A stretch of DNA of 64,000 nucleotides from an uncultured Pelagibacteraceae bacterium. GTDB taxonomy: Bacteria > Pseudomonadota > Alphaproteobacteria > Pelagibacterales > Pelagibacteraceae. The stretch is taken from positions 38,595 to 102,594 of the forward strand of contig CACHSH010000002.1 of the NCBI GenBank assembly GCA_902582475.1, written 5' to 3'. The stretch's first letter is position 1, and each line of letters opens with the position of its first letter. The notes under the pieces were generated by a model. It was given only the letters and a program-made list of their open reading frames with translations. It searched no databases and was not told the origin of the DNA. Both the position numbers and the translations under genes were made by a program. Of the stretch, positions 38,754 through 51,196 are shown piece by piece.

Positions 38754-39815
38754 ATGGGAAGTATAAAAGATTCGCTCACATTTGATGATGTAAGCCTTGT
38801 TCCCCAAGAGTCATCAGTGGTGCCAAACGAAACTATCACTAAAATCACTTTACATAAAAGATTGAATTTGCAGATCCCTTTGATTTCATCTGCGATGGAT
38901 ACTGTAACCGAATCTAAAATGGCAATAGCTATTGCGAAGATGGGTGGTATTGGAGTTATTCATAGAAATTTATCAATAGAAGCCCAAATTAGGGAAATTC
39001 AAAAAGTAAAAAAGGCAAATTGTTTAGTAGGTGCTGCAATAGGCGTAAATAATAATGACCTAGAGAGAGCAAAAAAATTGATCGAATCAAACGTTAATAT
39101 GATTGTCATAGATACGGCTCACGGACATACGCAGAGAGTTTCAAAAATGATTTATAAGATTAAAAAAATTATAAAAAAAATTCCGCTCTGCGCGGGTAAC
39201 ATTGCAACTGGCAAGGCTGCTAAATTTTTAGCCAGTTGTGGAGTAGACATAGTAAAGGTTGGTATTGGACCTGGATCAATATGTACCACAAGATTAGTTG
39301 CTGGTGTTGGAGTACCACAGTTGAGCGCAATATTAGATGTAAAAAAAGCTTTAGGAAAAAGTAAGACTAAAATTATTTCAGATGGAGGGATTAAATTTTC
39401 GGGTGATTTAGCAAAAGCCATCGCTGCTGGAGCTGACGCAGTAATGATTGGATCACTTTTTTCAGGAACAACGGAAAGTCCTGGAAAAATTTTGAAACGT
39501 AAAGGAAAATTATTTAAGACCTTCAGAGGCATGGGGTCTGCAGGTGCGATGTCAGTTGGTTCAGCAGATAGATACTATCAAAAAAAATTTAAAGATATTT
39601 CTAAATTTGTTCCAGAGGGAGTAGAGGGAATAGTGAAGTTTAAGGGTCCAGTAAATAAAATTATTTATAACCTAACTGGTGGTCTGAGATCTTCAATGGG
39701 ATACTTAGGAGCTAAGACAATTGATGATTTGCAAAGAAAAGGTGAGTTTGTGAAAATAAGTAAAGCTGGTTTCTACGAAAGTATGGTTCACAATGTGGAT
39801 CAAGTCATAAAATAA
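38754..39815 (+). CDS. guaB: IMP dehydrogenase lacking CBS domains
   Basis: 353 aa; [35 protein letters not shown] active-site loop, [23 protein letters not shown]; the expected CBS insert between VHRN-type helix and VGAA is missing. Confidence 0.92.
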   Translation: MGSIKDSLTFDDVSLVPQESSVVPNETITKITLHKRLNLQIPLISSAMDTVTESKMAIAIAKMGGIGVIHRNLSIEAQIREIQKVKKANCLVGAAIGVNNNDLERAKKLIESNVNMIVIDTAHGHTQRVSKMIYKIKKIIKKIPLCAGNIATGKAAKFLASCGVDIVKVGIGPGSICTTRLVAGVGVPQLSAILDVKKALGKSKTKIISDGGIKFSGDLAKAIAAGADAVMIGSLFSGTTESPGKILKRKGKLFKTFRGMGSAGAMSVGSADRYYQKKFKDISKFVPEGVEGIVKFKGPVNKIIYNLTGGLRSSMGYLGAKTIDDLQRKGEFVKISKAGFYESMVHNVDQVIK

Positions 39816-39817
39816 AA

Positions 39818-41365
39818 ATGAATCAAGATAATTTAGATAAAATAATTATTATAGATTATGGCTCACAAGTTACGCAACTAATAGCAAGAAAAATTAGAGA
39901 GATCGGTATTTACTCAGAAATAATAAATTTTGATAAATCCAAAAAAATTAAAGAAAATAAATTTATTAAAGGAATAATCCTATCAGGTGGGCCCCTAACT
40001 ATAACCAAATCAAACTCTTTGAATCTTCCCGATAACATTTTAAAATTAAAAAAACCTATTCTTGGAATATGTTATGGACATCAAATATTAGCAAAGAAGT
40101 TTGGGGGTAGTGTAAAAATATCAAAAACAAGGGAATTTGGGTTTGCACAAATCAAAAGTGATAAAAGATGTCCTTTGACGAAAAATTTCTTCAATAATGA
40201 AAAAAATTCAGTCTGGATGAGCCATCAAGATATTGTAACTAGAATACCAAGTGGATTTAAAAAAATAGCTTCAACTCAAAACTCAAAATTTGCAATTATA
40301 GCTAATGAAAAGAAAAAATTTTATGGAGTACAGTTTCATCCTGAAGTTACTCATACTAAAAACGGAAAAATAATTTTAAAGAATTTTGTCTTAAATATAT
40401 GTCAAACAAAAAGAATGTGGAGTCTAAGGAAACAAAAAGACTTAATAATTAATGATATTAAAAAAAGGGTAAAAAATGAAAAAGTAATATGTGCTTTATC
40501 AGGAGGTGTTGATAGTAGTGTAGTGGCATTCTTATTAAACAAAGCTATCGGTAAAAAATTGAAATGTGTTTTTATAAATACTGGTCTCTTAAGAAAAAAC
40601 GAAGAAAAAGAAGTTATAAAAAATTTTAAAAAAAAATTAAAATCTAATTTAATTTATTTAGATGCATCCAAACTTTTTTTTAATAAATTGAAAAATGTTA
40701 CAGATCCTGAATTAAAAAGAAAAGTTATTGGTAAACTTTTTATAAAATTGTTTGAAAACAAGGCAAAGAAAATTAAATTTTTAGCTCAAGGAACTTTATA
40801 TCCAGATTTGATAGAGAGTAGGTCGGTTACAGGAAGTCCTACTTCAAAGATTAAGTCACACCATAATGTAGGCGGGTTACCAAAAAATTTAAAATTTACA
40901 TTAGTAGAACCTTTGCAAACATTATTTAAAGATGAAGTAAGAAAATTAGGAAAAGAATTGTTAGTTCCAAAAGCTATACTCCAAAGACACCCTTTTCCAG
41001 GACCTGGGCTTGCCATTAGAATACCAGGAAAAATTTCAAAATATAAAATTAAAGTATTACAGGAAGCAGATTATATATTTATTGATGAGTTAAAAAAATC
41101 AAATCTTTATCACAAGATCTGGCAAGCTTATGCAGCTCTTCTTCCTCTAAAAACAGTTGGCGTTATGGGTGACAGTAGAACCTACGAATATACATGCATG
41201 CTTAGAGCAGTTACCTCACAAGATGGTATGACCGCAGACTTTTATAATTTTGATAAAACTTTTATACAGAAGGTATCTAATAGAATTATTAATTCTGTTA
41301 ATGGAATTAATAGAGTTCTCTATGATGTAACCTCTAAACCACCTAGTACAATTGAATTGGAATAA
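39818..41365 (+). CDS. guaA: GMP synthase (glutamine-hydrolysing)
   Basis: 515 aa; [52 protein letters not shown]. Confidence 0.96.
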   Translation: MNQDNLDKIIIIDYGSQVTQLIARKIREIGIYSEIINFDKSKKIKENKFIKGIILSGGPLTITKSNSLNLPDNILKLKKPILGICYGHQILAKKFGGSVKISKTREFGFAQIKSDKRCPLTKNFFNNEKNSVWMSHQDIVTRIPSGFKKIASTQNSKFAIIANEKKKFYGVQFHPEVTHTKNGKIILKNFVLNICQTKRMWSLRKQKDLIINDIKKRVKNEKVICALSGGVDSSVVAFLLNKAIGKKLKCVFINTGLLRKNEEKEVIKNFKKKLKSNLIYLDASKLFFNKLKNVTDPELKRKVIGKLFIKLFENKAKKIKFLAQGTLYPDLIESRSVTGSPTSKIKSHHNVGGLPKNLKFTLVEPLQTLFKDEVRKLGKELLVPKAILQRHPFPGPGLAIRIPGKISKYKIKVLQEADYIFIDELKKSNLYHKIWQAYAALLPLKTVGVMGDSRTYEYTCMLRAVTSQDGMTADFYNFDKTFIQKVSNRIINSVNGINRVLYDVTSKPPSTIELE

Positions 41366-41367
41366 AA

Positions 41368-42141
41368 TTATCTAAATTTGTTCAATAGATCTAAAGGCTT
41401 TAAAGAAACATTCGAATTTATTAATCCATCCTTAATCTCTTGAGCGGTTTTAACTGCATTCTTCCCATCACCATGGACACAAACAGAGTCAATTTCGCAT
41501 GGTATCTGTTTACCTGAAAAACAATTTAAAGCCTGGTTTTGAACCATTTTAATAACATGTTTCTTTGCTATTACTGGATCTGTTATAAGCGCATTTTTCT
41601 TTGATCTTGAGACCAAATTACCATCGTCCTCATAATTTCTATCGGCAAAAATTTCTGCAGCAACTTTCATATTAAGTTTTTTTCCTGCTTTTTCCATTTG
41701 TGATCCTGTAGGAACTAAAAAAATTAAATCTTTATTTGCATTAATGATAGATTTTGAAATTACACTTGCCAATTCAAAATCCTCACAAGCCATATTATTT
41801 AATGCACCATGGGGTTTCACATGTGTTACTTTCATCGCTTTTTTCTCAGCAATTTCTGACAAAATATTTATTTGATCAATAATTAATTTATTTATTTCTT
41901 TAGGACTTAGATTTAATCGTTTTCTTCCGAAGTTTTCTGGATCATTAAATGAGGGATGTGCACCAATACTTACACGATTTTTTTTAGAAATTTCTACTGT
42001 TTCCTTCATAGTAGGCTCATCTCCAGCATGATAGCCACAAGCTATGTTTGCTGAATTGACAATACTTAATAATAAAGGGTCATTTTCTGTAGAACAAAAT
42101 TTAGAAGTTTCGCCAAGATCACAATTAATATTAATTTCCAT
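41368..42141 (-). CDS. pxpA: 5-oxoprolinase subunit PxpA (LamB/YcsF family)
   Basis: 257 aa; INCDLGETSKFC, SANIACGYHAGDEPTMKETV, SIGAHPSFNDPENFGRK. Confidence 0.92.
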   Translation of the reverse strand: MEININCDLGETSKFCSTENDPLLLSIVNSANIACGYHAGDEPTMKETVEISKKNRVSIGAHPSFNDPENFGRKRLNLSPKEINKLIIDQINILSEIAEKKAMKVTHVKPHGALNNMACEDFELASVISKSIINANKDLIFLVPTGSQMEKAGKKLNMKVAAEIFADRNYEDDGNLVSRSKKNALITDPVIAKKHVIKMVQNQALNCFSGKQIPCEIDSVCVHGDGKNAVKTAQEIKDGLINSNVSLKPLDLLNKFR

Positions 42142-42178
42142 ATTTTAAACCTTTATATAATATCTATTATAACAATTT

Positions 42179-42868
42179 ATGTTAAAAAAAATAAGTAATA
42201 TTGGAGACTGCGGAATCACTTGTGATTTTGGTGATGAGGTTAATAAAACTATAAATAAAGAAGTAATTAAACTTTTCAACTTTGTAAGAGATTCAGTAAA
42301 AACCGGAAAAATTAAAGGAATTTTAAATTACACCCCATCTTACAACAAGCTGATTATAAATTTCGAGTTGGGACAAATTAAATCACAGCAGATTATAGAG
42401 TTTATAAAAAGTAGCGACTATTCAAAAATAAATTTGAACGAAAATAAAAATATTATTGAAGTTCCAATATGTTACGACGAAGAATTTGCTTTAGATCTAA
42501 AAAGATTAGAAGAAAAAACAAAACTAAATTTTAATGAAATAATTAAAAAACATATCGAAACAGATTTTTTTGTATATATGATCGGATTTGTTCCTGGGCA
42601 ACCTTTTCTTGGTGATTTAGATAACAGTTTATATCATGACCGTTTAGATACGCCTCGTATAAAAATTAATAAAGGCTCTGTAGGTATAGTTGAGAAATTC
42701 TGTACCATATACACTTTCGATAGCCCTGGTGGATGGAATATTATTGGAAGAACACCATTTGAATTATTTAATATCAACAAAAAAAATACAAGTGTTCTTT
42801 CTCCAGGGGACACAGTTAAATTTAAATCAATAACAAAGGAACAGTTTTTTTCATTTAAAAATGAGTAA
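42179..42868 (+). CDS. pxpB: 5-oxoprolinase subunit PxpB (carboxyltransferase subunit domain 1/C)
   Basis: 229 aa; YMIGFVPGQPFLGDLD, SVGIVEKFCTIYTFDSPGGWNIIGRTP. Confidence 0.92.
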   Translation: MLKKISNIGDCGITCDFGDEVNKTINKEVIKLFNFVRDSVKTGKIKGILNYTPSYNKLIINFELGQIKSQQIIEFIKSSDYSKINLNENKNIIEVPICYDEEFALDLKRLEEKTKLNFNEIIKKHIETDFFVYMIGFVPGQPFLGDLDNSLYHDRLDTPRIKINKGSVGIVEKFCTIYTFDSPGGWNIIGRTPFELFNINKKNTSVLSPGDTVKFKSITKEQFFSFKNE

Positions 42869-43784
42869 TTATTTTAAGGTTATAAGACCAGGTATTAATT
42901 CTACTTTTCAAGATTTAGGTAGATTTGGGCTGCAACATTTAGGAATTGTTGCAGGTGGGTGCATGGATCAATTATCATTTTGTATTTCAAATAAATTAGT
43001 TGGAAATAAAATCTCTGAAGGAGCTTTAGAATTTGCATACCAAGGACCATTGCTAGAGCTGGTTGGAGACTCAGTGTTGGTTGCGATTTCAGGAAAGGTT
43101 AACTTTAATATAATAAAAAAAAATGGAGACACAATACAAGGTGTTTCTAATGAAAGTTTTATTATTTCGAATGGGGATCAGATTGATATTTTATCAACAA
43201 TAAATTCTGTTTATGGATATTTTTCTATACTAGGTGGTTTTAAATTAAATGACGTAAAAGGAAGTGTATCAACGCTGGTTCGAGCAAAAATTGGGCCGAA
43301 TAAAGGTGATAAATTAAAATCTACTGATAAAATATTTTTTAATAGACTCTCAAAAAAAGAAAAAACAAAAAAAATCCAATTTGAGTTTGAACAAGATAAT
43401 ATAATAAGAGTTATGCAGGGGTTACAAATACATTATTTTTTAAAAAAAAGTCAGGAAGATTTTTTTTCAAAAGAATATAAAGTGACAAAATTAACTGATC
43501 GAATGGGAATGAGATTAGAGGGTCAAAAACTTGAAAACACAGTTAATAAAAATATTAAATCTGAAGGAATTACAAAAGGATCAATACAAGTGCCCGGTGA
43601 TGGTCAACCCATAATACTCCTTTCAGATCATCCAACTATTGGTGGGTATCCAAAAATCGCAAATGTTATAACAGCTGACTATGATAAATTGGTTCAAAAA
43701 ATACCTGGCACAAATATTAAATTCAAATTGGTCGATCTAGCAGTTGCTGAAAGTGCTTTTCAAGAATATATAAAAAAATTCTAA
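42861..43784 (+). CDS. pxpC: 5-oxoprolinase subunit PxpC (carboxyltransferase subunit domain 2)
   Basis: 307 aa; VIRPGINSTFQDLGRFGLQHLGIVAGGCMDQLSF, TDRMGMRLEG. Confidence 0.92.
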   Translation: MSNYFKVIRPGINSTFQDLGRFGLQHLGIVAGGCMDQLSFCISNKLVGNKISEGALEFAYQGPLLELVGDSVLVAISGKVNFNIIKKNGDTIQGVSNESFIISNGDQIDILSTINSVYGYFSILGGFKLNDVKGSVSTLVRAKIGPNKGDKLKSTDKIFFNRLSKKEKTKKIQFEFEQDNIIRVMQGLQIHYFLKKSQEDFFSKEYKVTKLTDRMGMRLEGQKLENTVNKNIKSEGITKGSIQVPGDGQPIILLSDHPTIGGYPKIANVITADYDKLVQKIPGTNIKFKLVDLAVAESAFQEYIKKF

Positions 43785-44645
43785 ATGCATTTCATTTATA
43801 AAATTCCTGGACCAATACTAGTTCTTTTAGGTGGCTTTTCTTTAAGTTGGGGCGGTTTGATCATAAGAACTTTTGAAGGTGCGAGTATTTGGCAAATTCT
43901 TTTTTATAGATCAATATTCTTTTTATGGGCTTTAATAACCTTCCTCTTGTTAACGTACGGTAAAAAAACAATAAAAAAAATTAAAGAAGCAGGTCTACCA
44001 GGATTAATTGGAGGAATATTTCTTTCTGGAAGTTTTGTTGCTTATATGTATTCGATGACTGAAACCACAGTTGCAAATGTAGTTTTTATTATTAGTACTC
44101 AAACTGTTTTTTTACCAATTGTAGCTTATATTTTTTTAAAAGAACGAATATCTCCTCGAGGCCTTGTTGCCATTGTATTAGCAATGATCGGTGTAACTTT
44201 AATGATTGGTGATTCTATAGGCACAGGATCTTTAAGCGGTAATTTAGCAGCTCTTGTCATTCCAATAAATTTTTCAATTTTAATTTTGATAATAAGAAAA
44301 TATCCGAAGGTAGATATGATACCAGCTATTTTTTATGCCGGATTTTTTAGCTGTTTGTATGGATTAATTTTACTTGAAAATATATTTATATCTACAAAGG
44401 ATATTTGGCTGTCATTTCTGCTTGGTGTTCCTCAATTAGCTTTTGGTTTTATTTTCATTACAATTGGGTCAAGAACAACCCCCGCAGTAATGGTTGGTTT
44501 GTTAATGTTAATGGAGACCATTTTTGCGCCCATATGGGTTTGGCTATTTTACAATGAAATACCACCATCAAGTGTACTTATTGGAGGAATAATTATAATT
44601 TCAGCAGTTGTAATGAAAACCCTTGATTATAAAAAATTGCAATAA
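43785..44645 (+). CDS. DMT superfamily (EamA) transporter
   Basis: 286 aa; ten-TM pattern, GLLMLMETIFAPIWVWLFYNEIPPSSVLIGGIIIISAVV. Confidence 0.88.
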   Translation: MHFIYKIPGPILVLLGGFSLSWGGLIIRTFEGASIWQILFYRSIFFLWALITFLLLTYGKKTIKKIKEAGLPGLIGGIFLSGSFVAYMYSMTETTVANVVFIISTQTVFLPIVAYIFLKERISPRGLVAIVLAMIGVTLMIGDSIGTGSLSGNLAALVIPINFSILILIIRKYPKVDMIPAIFYAGFFSCLYGLILLENIFISTKDIWLSFLLGVPQLAFGFIFITIGSRTTPAVMVGLLMLMETIFAPIWVWLFYNEIPPSSVLIGGIIIISAVVMKTLDYKKLQ

Positions 44646-44673
44646 ATCAAAATTTTATGTTATAGTAAAACCT

Positions 44674-44837
44674 TAACGGGAGAGACTATTTAAATATAGC
44701 GCCGAAGGAGCAACCTCCCTGGAAACTCTCAGGCAAAAGGACCGTTATTGTAATAACTCTGGAAAGCAGGCTTTAGCCTCACCGAAGGAGTAAATCTCTC
44801 AGGTTCTTAGACAGATGGGGACGAAAAGGGTTATTAC
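44674..44837 (+). ncRNA. tandem glycine riboswitch upstream of gcvT
   Basis: Aptamer 1: CGGGAGAGAC...GCGCCGAAGGAGCAA...GGAAACTCTCAGGCAAAAGGACCG; aptamer 2: CTCTGGAAAGC...TCACCGAAGGAGTAA..TCTCTCAGGTTCTTAGACAGATGGGG; directly upstream of gcvTHP. Confidence 0.95.
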
Positions 44838-44840
44838 AAA

Positions 44841-45929
44841 ATGGAAAAAACAGCTTTATATAATTTTCATAAAAATTCAGGAGCAAAGTTCGTTCCTTTT
44901 GCAGGATATGAGATGCCTATCCAATATAAAGATGGCATAGTCAAAGAACATATAAACACAAGACAGTCTGCTGGTTTTTTTGATGTATCACATATGGGGC
45001 AATTTTTTGTTTCTGGAGGTCGATCAACTGAACTTAGTTTAGAAAAAATTATCCCATTAGATTTTAAAGAAATTCAGATGAACCAGTCTAAATACTCCTT
45101 TTTGATTAATGATGAAGGGGGAGTTATAGATGACCTTATTATAACACGAGTTGAAAATGGTTTTAATATTATACTAAACGCAGCTTGCAAGGATAACGAT
45201 ATTAAAGAAATTGCAAAATGTTTAAATTCTGAAAGCAAATACGAATTAAGAAAAGATTTATCTCTTATAGCTTTACAAGGTCCCAAATCAGAGTCAATTC
45301 TTGAATCAATTATAAAAGGTGTAAAAGAACTCAAATTTATGAATGGAAATTATTTTGAATTTCAGGAAAAGAAAATTTACATAACTCGTTCTGGATATAC
45401 TGGCGAAGATGGTTTTGAGATTTCTGTGCCAAATTCAATTGTTGAAAATCTTATCAAACTTCTTACAGATAAAGATGCAAAACCTATTGGTTTAGGAGCA
45501 AGAGATACACTTCGATTAGAAGCAGGATTATGTTTGTACGGTCATGAATTAAATCAAGAGATTAACCCTATACAAGCAGATTTAAAATGGGCTATTTCAA
45601 AAAAAAGAAGAGAAACAGGAGGATTCAAAGGTTGGGAAAATATTAAAAAAGATTTACAAAATGGAGTTTCAAAAATTAGAATCGGCATTAAACCAGCAGG
45701 TAAAATTATAGCAAGAGAAGGTACAAAAATTTATTCTCAAAGCGGAGAGGAAATAGGAGTTATCACAAGCGGCACATATGGACCAAGTGTTAATAGTCCA
45801 GTTGCTATGGGATATATTAAAAGTAAATTTTCAGAAATTAATAATAAAATTTTAATAGAAGTAAGAGGAAAAAAGCATGAGGCTAAAGTATCTAAATTAC
45901 CATTTTATAAAAAAAGTTATGTTAAATAG
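44841..45929 (+). CDS. gcvT: glycine cleavage system aminomethyltransferase
   Basis: 362 aa; [50 protein letters not shown]. Confidence 0.96.
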   Translation: MEKTALYNFHKNSGAKFVPFAGYEMPIQYKDGIVKEHINTRQSAGFFDVSHMGQFFVSGGRSTELSLEKIIPLDFKEIQMNQSKYSFLINDEGGVIDDLIITRVENGFNIILNAACKDNDIKEIAKCLNSESKYELRKDLSLIALQGPKSESILESIIKGVKELKFMNGNYFEFQEKKIYITRSGYTGEDGFEISVPNSIVENLIKLLTDKDAKPIGLGARDTLRLEAGLCLYGHELNQEINPIQADLKWAISKKRRETGGFKGWENIKKDLQNGVSKIRIGIKPAGKIIAREGTKIYSQSGEEIGVITSGTYGPSVNSPVAMGYIKSKFSEINNKILIEVRGKKHEAKVSKLPFYKKSYVK

Positions 45930-45937
45930 GAGGATAT

Positions 45938-46318
45938 ATGAGTGAGAAAAAATATTCAAAAAAACATGAATGGATTATGTTAGATGGAGAGTCCGCAACA
46001 GTCGGTATAAGCAAGCATGCGACGGAAATGCTTGGTGATATTGTTTTTGTTGAACTTCCTGAAAAAGGCAAAAGCTTAAGCAAAGAAGAAAAAGCCGCTG
46101 TAGTAGAGTCCACAAAAGCTGCAAGTGATGTATATACGCCCGTATCTGGAGAAATTGTAGAAACAAATCAACCAATTGTTGATGACCCATCAAATGTAAA
46201 TAAAGATCCAGAAAATAATGGTTGGTTTTTTAAAATTAAAATTAAAGACAAATCAGAATTGAACTCTTTGATGAGTCAGCCAGATTATGAAAAATTTGTA
46301 AAGGACAATCCAAATTAA
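45938..46318 (+). CDS. gcvH: glycine cleavage system H protein
   Basis: 126 aa; [21 protein letters not shown] lipoyl-lysine motif. Confidence 0.97.
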   Translation: MSEKKYSKKHEWIMLDGESATVGISKHATEMLGDIVFVELPEKGKSLSKEEKAAVVESTKAASDVYTPVSGEIVETNQPIVDDPSNVNKDPENNGWFFKIKIKDKSELNSLMSQPDYEKFVKDNPN

Positions 46319-46319
46319 C

Positions 46320-49187
46320 ATGATAGACGATACTTCAAAAGAATTTATCAGTAGGCACATTGGTCCGAGCACTGAAGACCAAAAAGAGATGTTAAAAGCA
46401 ATATCTTCAAAATCAATTGATAATTTAATCGAGAATACTGTTCCAAAGAATATTTTAATAAAAGACGAACTTAAAATTGATGAACCTATGTCAGAGAATG
46501 ATGCTCTAAAAAAATTGAAACTTTTGTCAAAAAAAAATGAAGTTTTCCGTAATTTTATAGGAATGGGTTACTATAATACTGTTACTCCAAATGTTATTTT
46601 AAGAAATATACTCGAGAATCCTGGTTGGTATACTTCTTACACTCCATACCAACCTGAAGTAGCCCAGGGAAGATTAGAAATGTTAATTAATTTCCAACAA
46701 ATGATAATGGATTTAACTGGTATGGATATAGCAAATGCTTCGTTGTTAGATGAAGGAACTGCTGCTGCTGAAGCAGTGGGTTTATGTCAAAGATTAGATA
46801 AAAATAATTCAAAAAAGATATTTGTATCAAGTTCATGTAATCCTCAAACAATAGATATAATTAAGACAAGGGTTGAGCCATTCAATATAGAGCTAATTAT
46901 TGGTGATGAGGAAAAAATTTTAAAAGGTATTAAAGATAAAATTATTTGTGGTGTTTTAGCTTACCCTGGAACTTTAGGTGAAATTAAAGACCCTAGTGAG
47001 TCTATAAGCTTAATTCATAAAAAAGAAGGCAAAGTAATTGTTGTTAGTGATCTGTTATCTTTAACAAGACTTAAAACCCCAGCAGAACTTGGGGCAGATA
47101 TTGCTGTTGGAAGTGCGCAAAGATTTGGAATACCTATGGGTTATGGAGGTCCACATGCAGCGTTTTTTGCAACCAAAGAAGAATTTAAAAGATCTATGCC
47201 AGGTAGAATTATTGGAGTATCAGTTGATAGACATGGGAAAAAAGCGTTTAGATTATCTCTTCAAACAAGAGAACAGCACATAAGAAGAGACAAGGCTACA
47301 AGCAATATTTGTACTGCTCAAGCACTACTTGCAATTCTTTCAGCTGCTTATGCAATTTATCATGGACCTGAAGGAATTTTAAAAATAGCTAATAGGACAT
47401 CAAAGTTAGCAAAAATTTTTGCTGACGGACTGAAATCAGGTGGTTACCAACTACACTCTGAAAATTTTTTTGATACAGTTACTGTCAAAACAAATGAGAA
47501 AACAGACACTATAAATAACAAGGCTTTATCAGAAAAAATTAATTTGAGGGTAGTAGATAAAAATACATTATCTGTAGCTTTTGATGAGGTTAAGAGAGTT
47601 GATCATGTAAATACTCTACTAAAAATATTCGGAATAAAAAAAACATTTAGTAATACTGATAAAGTTGATTTAACTAATTTACCAAAAAATCTTTTAAGAA
47701 CATCTAAATACCTTACTCATCCTATTTTTCATAAATATCATTCAGAAACTGAGATGCTTCGTTATTTAAAAAGATTAGAGGATTGTGATATTGCTTTAAA
47801 TAGATCTATGATTGCACTTGGTTCATGTACGATGAAGCTAAATGCTACAGCTGAGCTTATCCCTGTGACTTGGAAAGAATTTTCATTACCACACCCTTTT
47901 GTACCCCAAGATCAAATGAAAGGTTATAAGGTTTTATTTAATGACCTAGTTAATGATTTAAAAGAAATCACAGGTTTTGACGCGGTTTCTCTTCAACCAA
48001 ATTCTGGTGCTCAAGGTGAATATTCAGGATTAATGACTATTCGTAAGTTTCATTTAAATAATAATCAAAAAAATAGAAACGTATGTTTAATACCAGAGTC
48101 AGCACATGGTACGAATCCTGCAAGTGCACAAATGTGTGGTATGAAAGTAGTAGTTATTAATTGTGATGATGAAGGGAATGTTGATTTGGAAGATTTAAAA
48201 GATAAGGTTAATAAGCATTCAAAAGATCTTGCTGCACTGATGGTGACTTACCCATCAACACATGGAGTATTCGAAGAAAAAATTAGTGAAATTTGTGATT
48301 ATGTCCATAAAGCTGGCGGTCAAGTTTATATGGATGGTGCAAACCTTAATGCACTAGTTGGTATTGCAAAACCTGGAAAATTTGGACCAGATGTTTGTCA
48401 TATTAACTTACACAAAACTTTTTGTATTCCACATGGAGGAGGAGGGCCAGGCATGGGTCCAATCGCATGCGCAAAACACTTAAAAGATTTTTTACCAAAT
48501 CATAACATTACTAAAAATAATAGATCCGAGAAAAGTTTAGGCTCTGTATCTGCTGCGCCATGGGGAAGTGCGAGTATATTACCAATTTCTTGGATGTATA
48601 TAAAGATGATGGGAGCTGAAGGTTTAAGAAAAGCATCTGAGGTAGCAATTTTAAACGCAAATTACATATCAAAAAAATTATCTAATTATTACAAAGTTCT
48701 CTACAAAGGAAAAAATGGAAATGTTGCACACGAATGTATTATAGATCTTAGACCAATAAAATCTAAATCCGGAATTTCAGAGGAAGATATCGCCAAAAGA
48801 TTAATAGATTACGGTTATCACGCCCCAACAATGTCCTGGCCTGTTGCTGGAACATTAATGATTGAACCAACGGAGAGTGAAAATCTTGCAGAGATAAATC
48901 GTTTTTGTAATGCATTAATATCTATTAAAAAAGAAATTGACAAAGTTGATAATGGTAGTTTTGACAAAAAAGACAATCCTTTGAAAAATGCCCCGCACAC
49001 ACATCTTGAGCTAAGCGCAGATGAATGGAAACACTTATATAAAAGAGAAGAAGCCGCATTTCCAAATGAATATTTGAAAGATAATAAGTTTTGGCCACCA
49101 GTTGGAAGAGTTGATAATGTTTTTGGTGATAGAAACTTAGTTTGCTCCTGCCCTAGTCTTCAAGAATATAAAGAAGAGGCAGCTTAA
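46320..49187 (+). CDS. gcvP: glycine dehydrogenase (decarboxylating), full-length P protein
   Basis: 955 aa; [14 protein letters not shown]-like N-half and [27 protein letters not shown]-type PLP-lysine site. Confidence 0.97.
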   Translation: MIDDTSKEFISRHIGPSTEDQKEMLKAISSKSIDNLIENTVPKNILIKDELKIDEPMSENDALKKLKLLSKKNEVFRNFIGMGYYNTVTPNVILRNILENPGWYTSYTPYQPEVAQGRLEMLINFQQMIMDLTGMDIANASLLDEGTAAAEAVGLCQRLDKNNSKKIFVSSSCNPQTIDIIKTRVEPFNIELIIGDEEKILKGIKDKIICGVLAYPGTLGEIKDPSESISLIHKKEGKVIVVSDLLSLTRLKTPAELGADIAVGSAQRFGIPMGYGGPHAAFFATKEEFKRSMPGRIIGVSVDRHGKKAFRLSLQTREQHIRRDKATSNICTAQALLAILSAAYAIYHGPEGILKIANRTSKLAKIFADGLKSGGYQLHSENFFDTVTVKTNEKTDTINNKALSEKINLRVVDKNTLSVAFDEVKRVDHVNTLLKIFGIKKTFSNTDKVDLTNLPKNLLRTSKYLTHPIFHKYHSETEMLRYLKRLEDCDIALNRSMIALGSCTMKLNATAELIPVTWKEFSLPHPFVPQDQMKGYKVLFNDLVNDLKEITGFDAVSLQPNSGAQGEYSGLMTIRKFHLNNNQKNRNVCLIPESAHGTNPASAQMCGMKVVVINCDDEGNVDLEDLKDKVNKHSKDLAALMVTYPSTHGVFEEKISEICDYVHKAGGQVYMDGANLNALVGIAKPGKFGPDVCHINLHKTFCIPHGGGGPGMGPIACAKHLKDFLPNHNITKNNRSEKSLGSVSAAPWGSASILPISWMYIKMMGAEGLRKASEVAILNANYISKKLSNYYKVLYKGKNGNVAHECIIDLRPIKSKSGISEEDIAKRLIDYGYHAPTMSWPVAGTLMIEPTESENLAEINRFCNALISIKKEIDKVDNGSFDKKDNPLKNAPHTHLELSADEWKHLYKREEAAFPNEYLKDNKFWPPVGRVDNVFGDRNLVCSCPSLQEYKEEAA

Positions 49188-49194
49188 CTACTTA

Positions 49195-50472
49195 ATGAAA
49201 ATCGCAGTTATCGGTTCAGGAATATCAGGTCTATCAGCAGCTTATTATTTATCAAAAAAACACAAAGTAGATCTTTTTGAAAAAGAGGACTATTTTGGAG
49301 GGCACTCATATACATACGAAATAAACGAAAATAATAAAAAGGTCCCTGTAGACCTAGGATTTATAGTTTTTAATAAATTAACTTATCCAAATTTAATAAA
49401 TTTTTTTAATGAACTCAAAATCCCATTTGAAAAAAGTGATATGTCCTTTTCAGTTTCTGTAAAAAACTCAACCATCGAATATGGTGGTACTGGTTTTAAT
49501 TCATTATTTGCAAGAAAAAATAATTTAATAAACTTTAATTTCATTAAAATGATTTATGAAATTATATCTTTTTACAAAACAGCACCCATTTTGTTAAAGA
49601 AAGATTTAAGAAATCTGACGCTAGGAAACTATTTGGACAGCTCAAAGCTTTCTAAATATTTTGTAAATTATCATATTGTTCCTATGGTAGCTGCAATTTG
49701 GTCAATGCCTTATTCTAAAGCACGAGATATTCCTTTCGAACTTTTTTTAAACTTTTTTAATAATCATGGTTTATTTAAATTAAAAAATAGGCCGCAGTGG
49801 TATACCGTAACTCACAGAAGTAGAAACTATGTTTTAAAAGTTTTAGAAAAAATTAGTGGGGAATATTTTAAAAATTATGAAATTAATAAAATTATAACAA
49901 GTAATGATAATGTAAGAATTTTTTCACAAAACTCACAAGAATATAGAGATTATGACCACGTTGTACTATCTTGTCATGCCGATCAAAGTTTAAAAATAAT
50001 CGATAAACCATCTGTTGATGAAAAAAAAATACTTAGTGAATTTAACTATGTATCTAACGATGCTTACTTACATACAGATAATAATCTAATGCCAAATAAG
50101 AAAAATGCATGGTCTAGTTGGAACTCAATATCAAAAAAAGATTTATCAAAAATTTGTGTTACATACTGGCTGAATAAATTACAAAATTTAGATACAAATA
50201 TTAATTATTTTTTGACTCTAAATCCAATTGTAAAAATTAAAGAGGATAAAATTATTAAAAAGGTAAATTTTACACATCCATATTTAAATACCAAGAGTTT
50301 TGAAATGCAAAGTCACCTTAAATATTTACAAGGAAAAAATAGAATTTGGTTTTCAGGAAGTTATTTTGGATATGGTTTTCATGAAGATGGATTAAAATCG
50401 TCTTTAGAAATGCTTAAACAATTTGAAGGAAAAAATGGAGACATGTATATACAAAGGTATAGTAACGCATAG
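49195..50472 (+). CDS. NAD/FAD-binding amine-oxidase-like protein
   Basis: 425 aa; [42 protein letters not shown]; next to DUF1365 and CFA synthase genes. Confidence 0.88.
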   Translation: MKIAVIGSGISGLSAAYYLSKKHKVDLFEKEDYFGGHSYTYEINENNKKVPVDLGFIVFNKLTYPNLINFFNELKIPFEKSDMSFSVSVKNSTIEYGGTGFNSLFARKNNLINFNFIKMIYEIISFYKTAPILLKKDLRNLTLGNYLDSSKLSKYFVNYHIVPMVAAIWSMPYSKARDIPFELFLNFFNNHGLFKLKNRPQWYTVTHRSRNYVLKVLEKISGEYFKNYEINKIITSNDNVRIFSQNSQEYRDYDHVVLSCHADQSLKIIDKPSVDEKKILSEFNYVSNDAYLHTDNNLMPNKKNAWSSWNSISKKDLSKICVTYWLNKLQNLDTNINYFLTLNPIVKIKEDKIIKKVNFTHPYLNTKSFEMQSHLKYLQGKNRIWFSGSYFGYGFHEDGLKSSLEMLKQFEGKNGDMYIQRYSNA

Positions 50473-51196
50473 AAGATTTAAACCAAAAAGGCATTTTTTT
50501 TCTTATAAAACTTTTTCTATATTATTTGATTTAGATGAGTTAGAAGATTTAGAAAAAAAAATTTCAATTTTTTCCTTAAATAAGTTCAACTTATTTAGTT
50601 TTTATAATAAAGATCACGGTGATAGAGACGGAAAAAATCTTAAAAATTGGGTAAGAACAAACTTAAAAAAAAATAATATCAATTTTAGTGTTTCAAAAAT
50701 TAAACTTCTATGTTTTCCAAGAATTTTTGGATATGTTTTCAATCCCTTAAGTATTTTTTATTGTTATAACGAAAATCAAGAATTAAAAGCTATTCTTTAC
50801 GAGGTAAAAAATACTTTCAATGAACAGCATACTTATATTTTTCCCGTAGATAAAAATAATAAAATTATAACACAAAGTTGTAATAAAAAATTTTATGTCT
50901 CACCATTTATGGAAATGGATACAGCTTATAGATTTAGATTGGCCGAACCAAAGAAAACCTTAAGTGTATTTATAAAACAATCAGATAAAGAGGGAATGTT
51001 ACTATCAGCTTGCCAAATTGGCAAAAAACAGGAAATATCCACAAAAAAATTATTCAGTAATTTCGTTAAACATCCAATGATGACAATTAAAATTATTATG
51101 GCGATACATTTTGAAGCATTAAGACTATGGAGAAAAGGAGTTAAATTGGTGAAAAGAAAGTCAAAAGTTAAAAACAATCTTTCTTTAGAAAAATGA
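50435..51196 (+). CDS. DUF1365 family protein
   Basis: [60 protein letters not shown]; internal start at 50435 preferred. Confidence 0.88.
   Translation: METCIYKGIVTHRRFKPKRHFFSYKTFSILFDLDELEDLEKKISIFSLNKFNLFSFYNKDHGDRDGKNLKNWVRTNLKKNNINFSVSKIKLLCFPRIFGYVFNPLSIFYCYNENQELKAILYEVKNTFNEQHTYIFPVDKNNKIITQSCNKKFYVSPFMEMDTAYRFRLAEPKKTLSVFIKQSDKEGMLLSACQIGKKQEISTKKLFSNFVKHPMMTIKIIMAIHFEALRLWRKGVKLVKRKSKVKNNLSLEK

Noticed and set aside
39152-39532. 126-aa antisense ORF inside guaB
   Set aside because: Opposite a conserved catalytic region of IMP dehydrogenase; no family resemblance.
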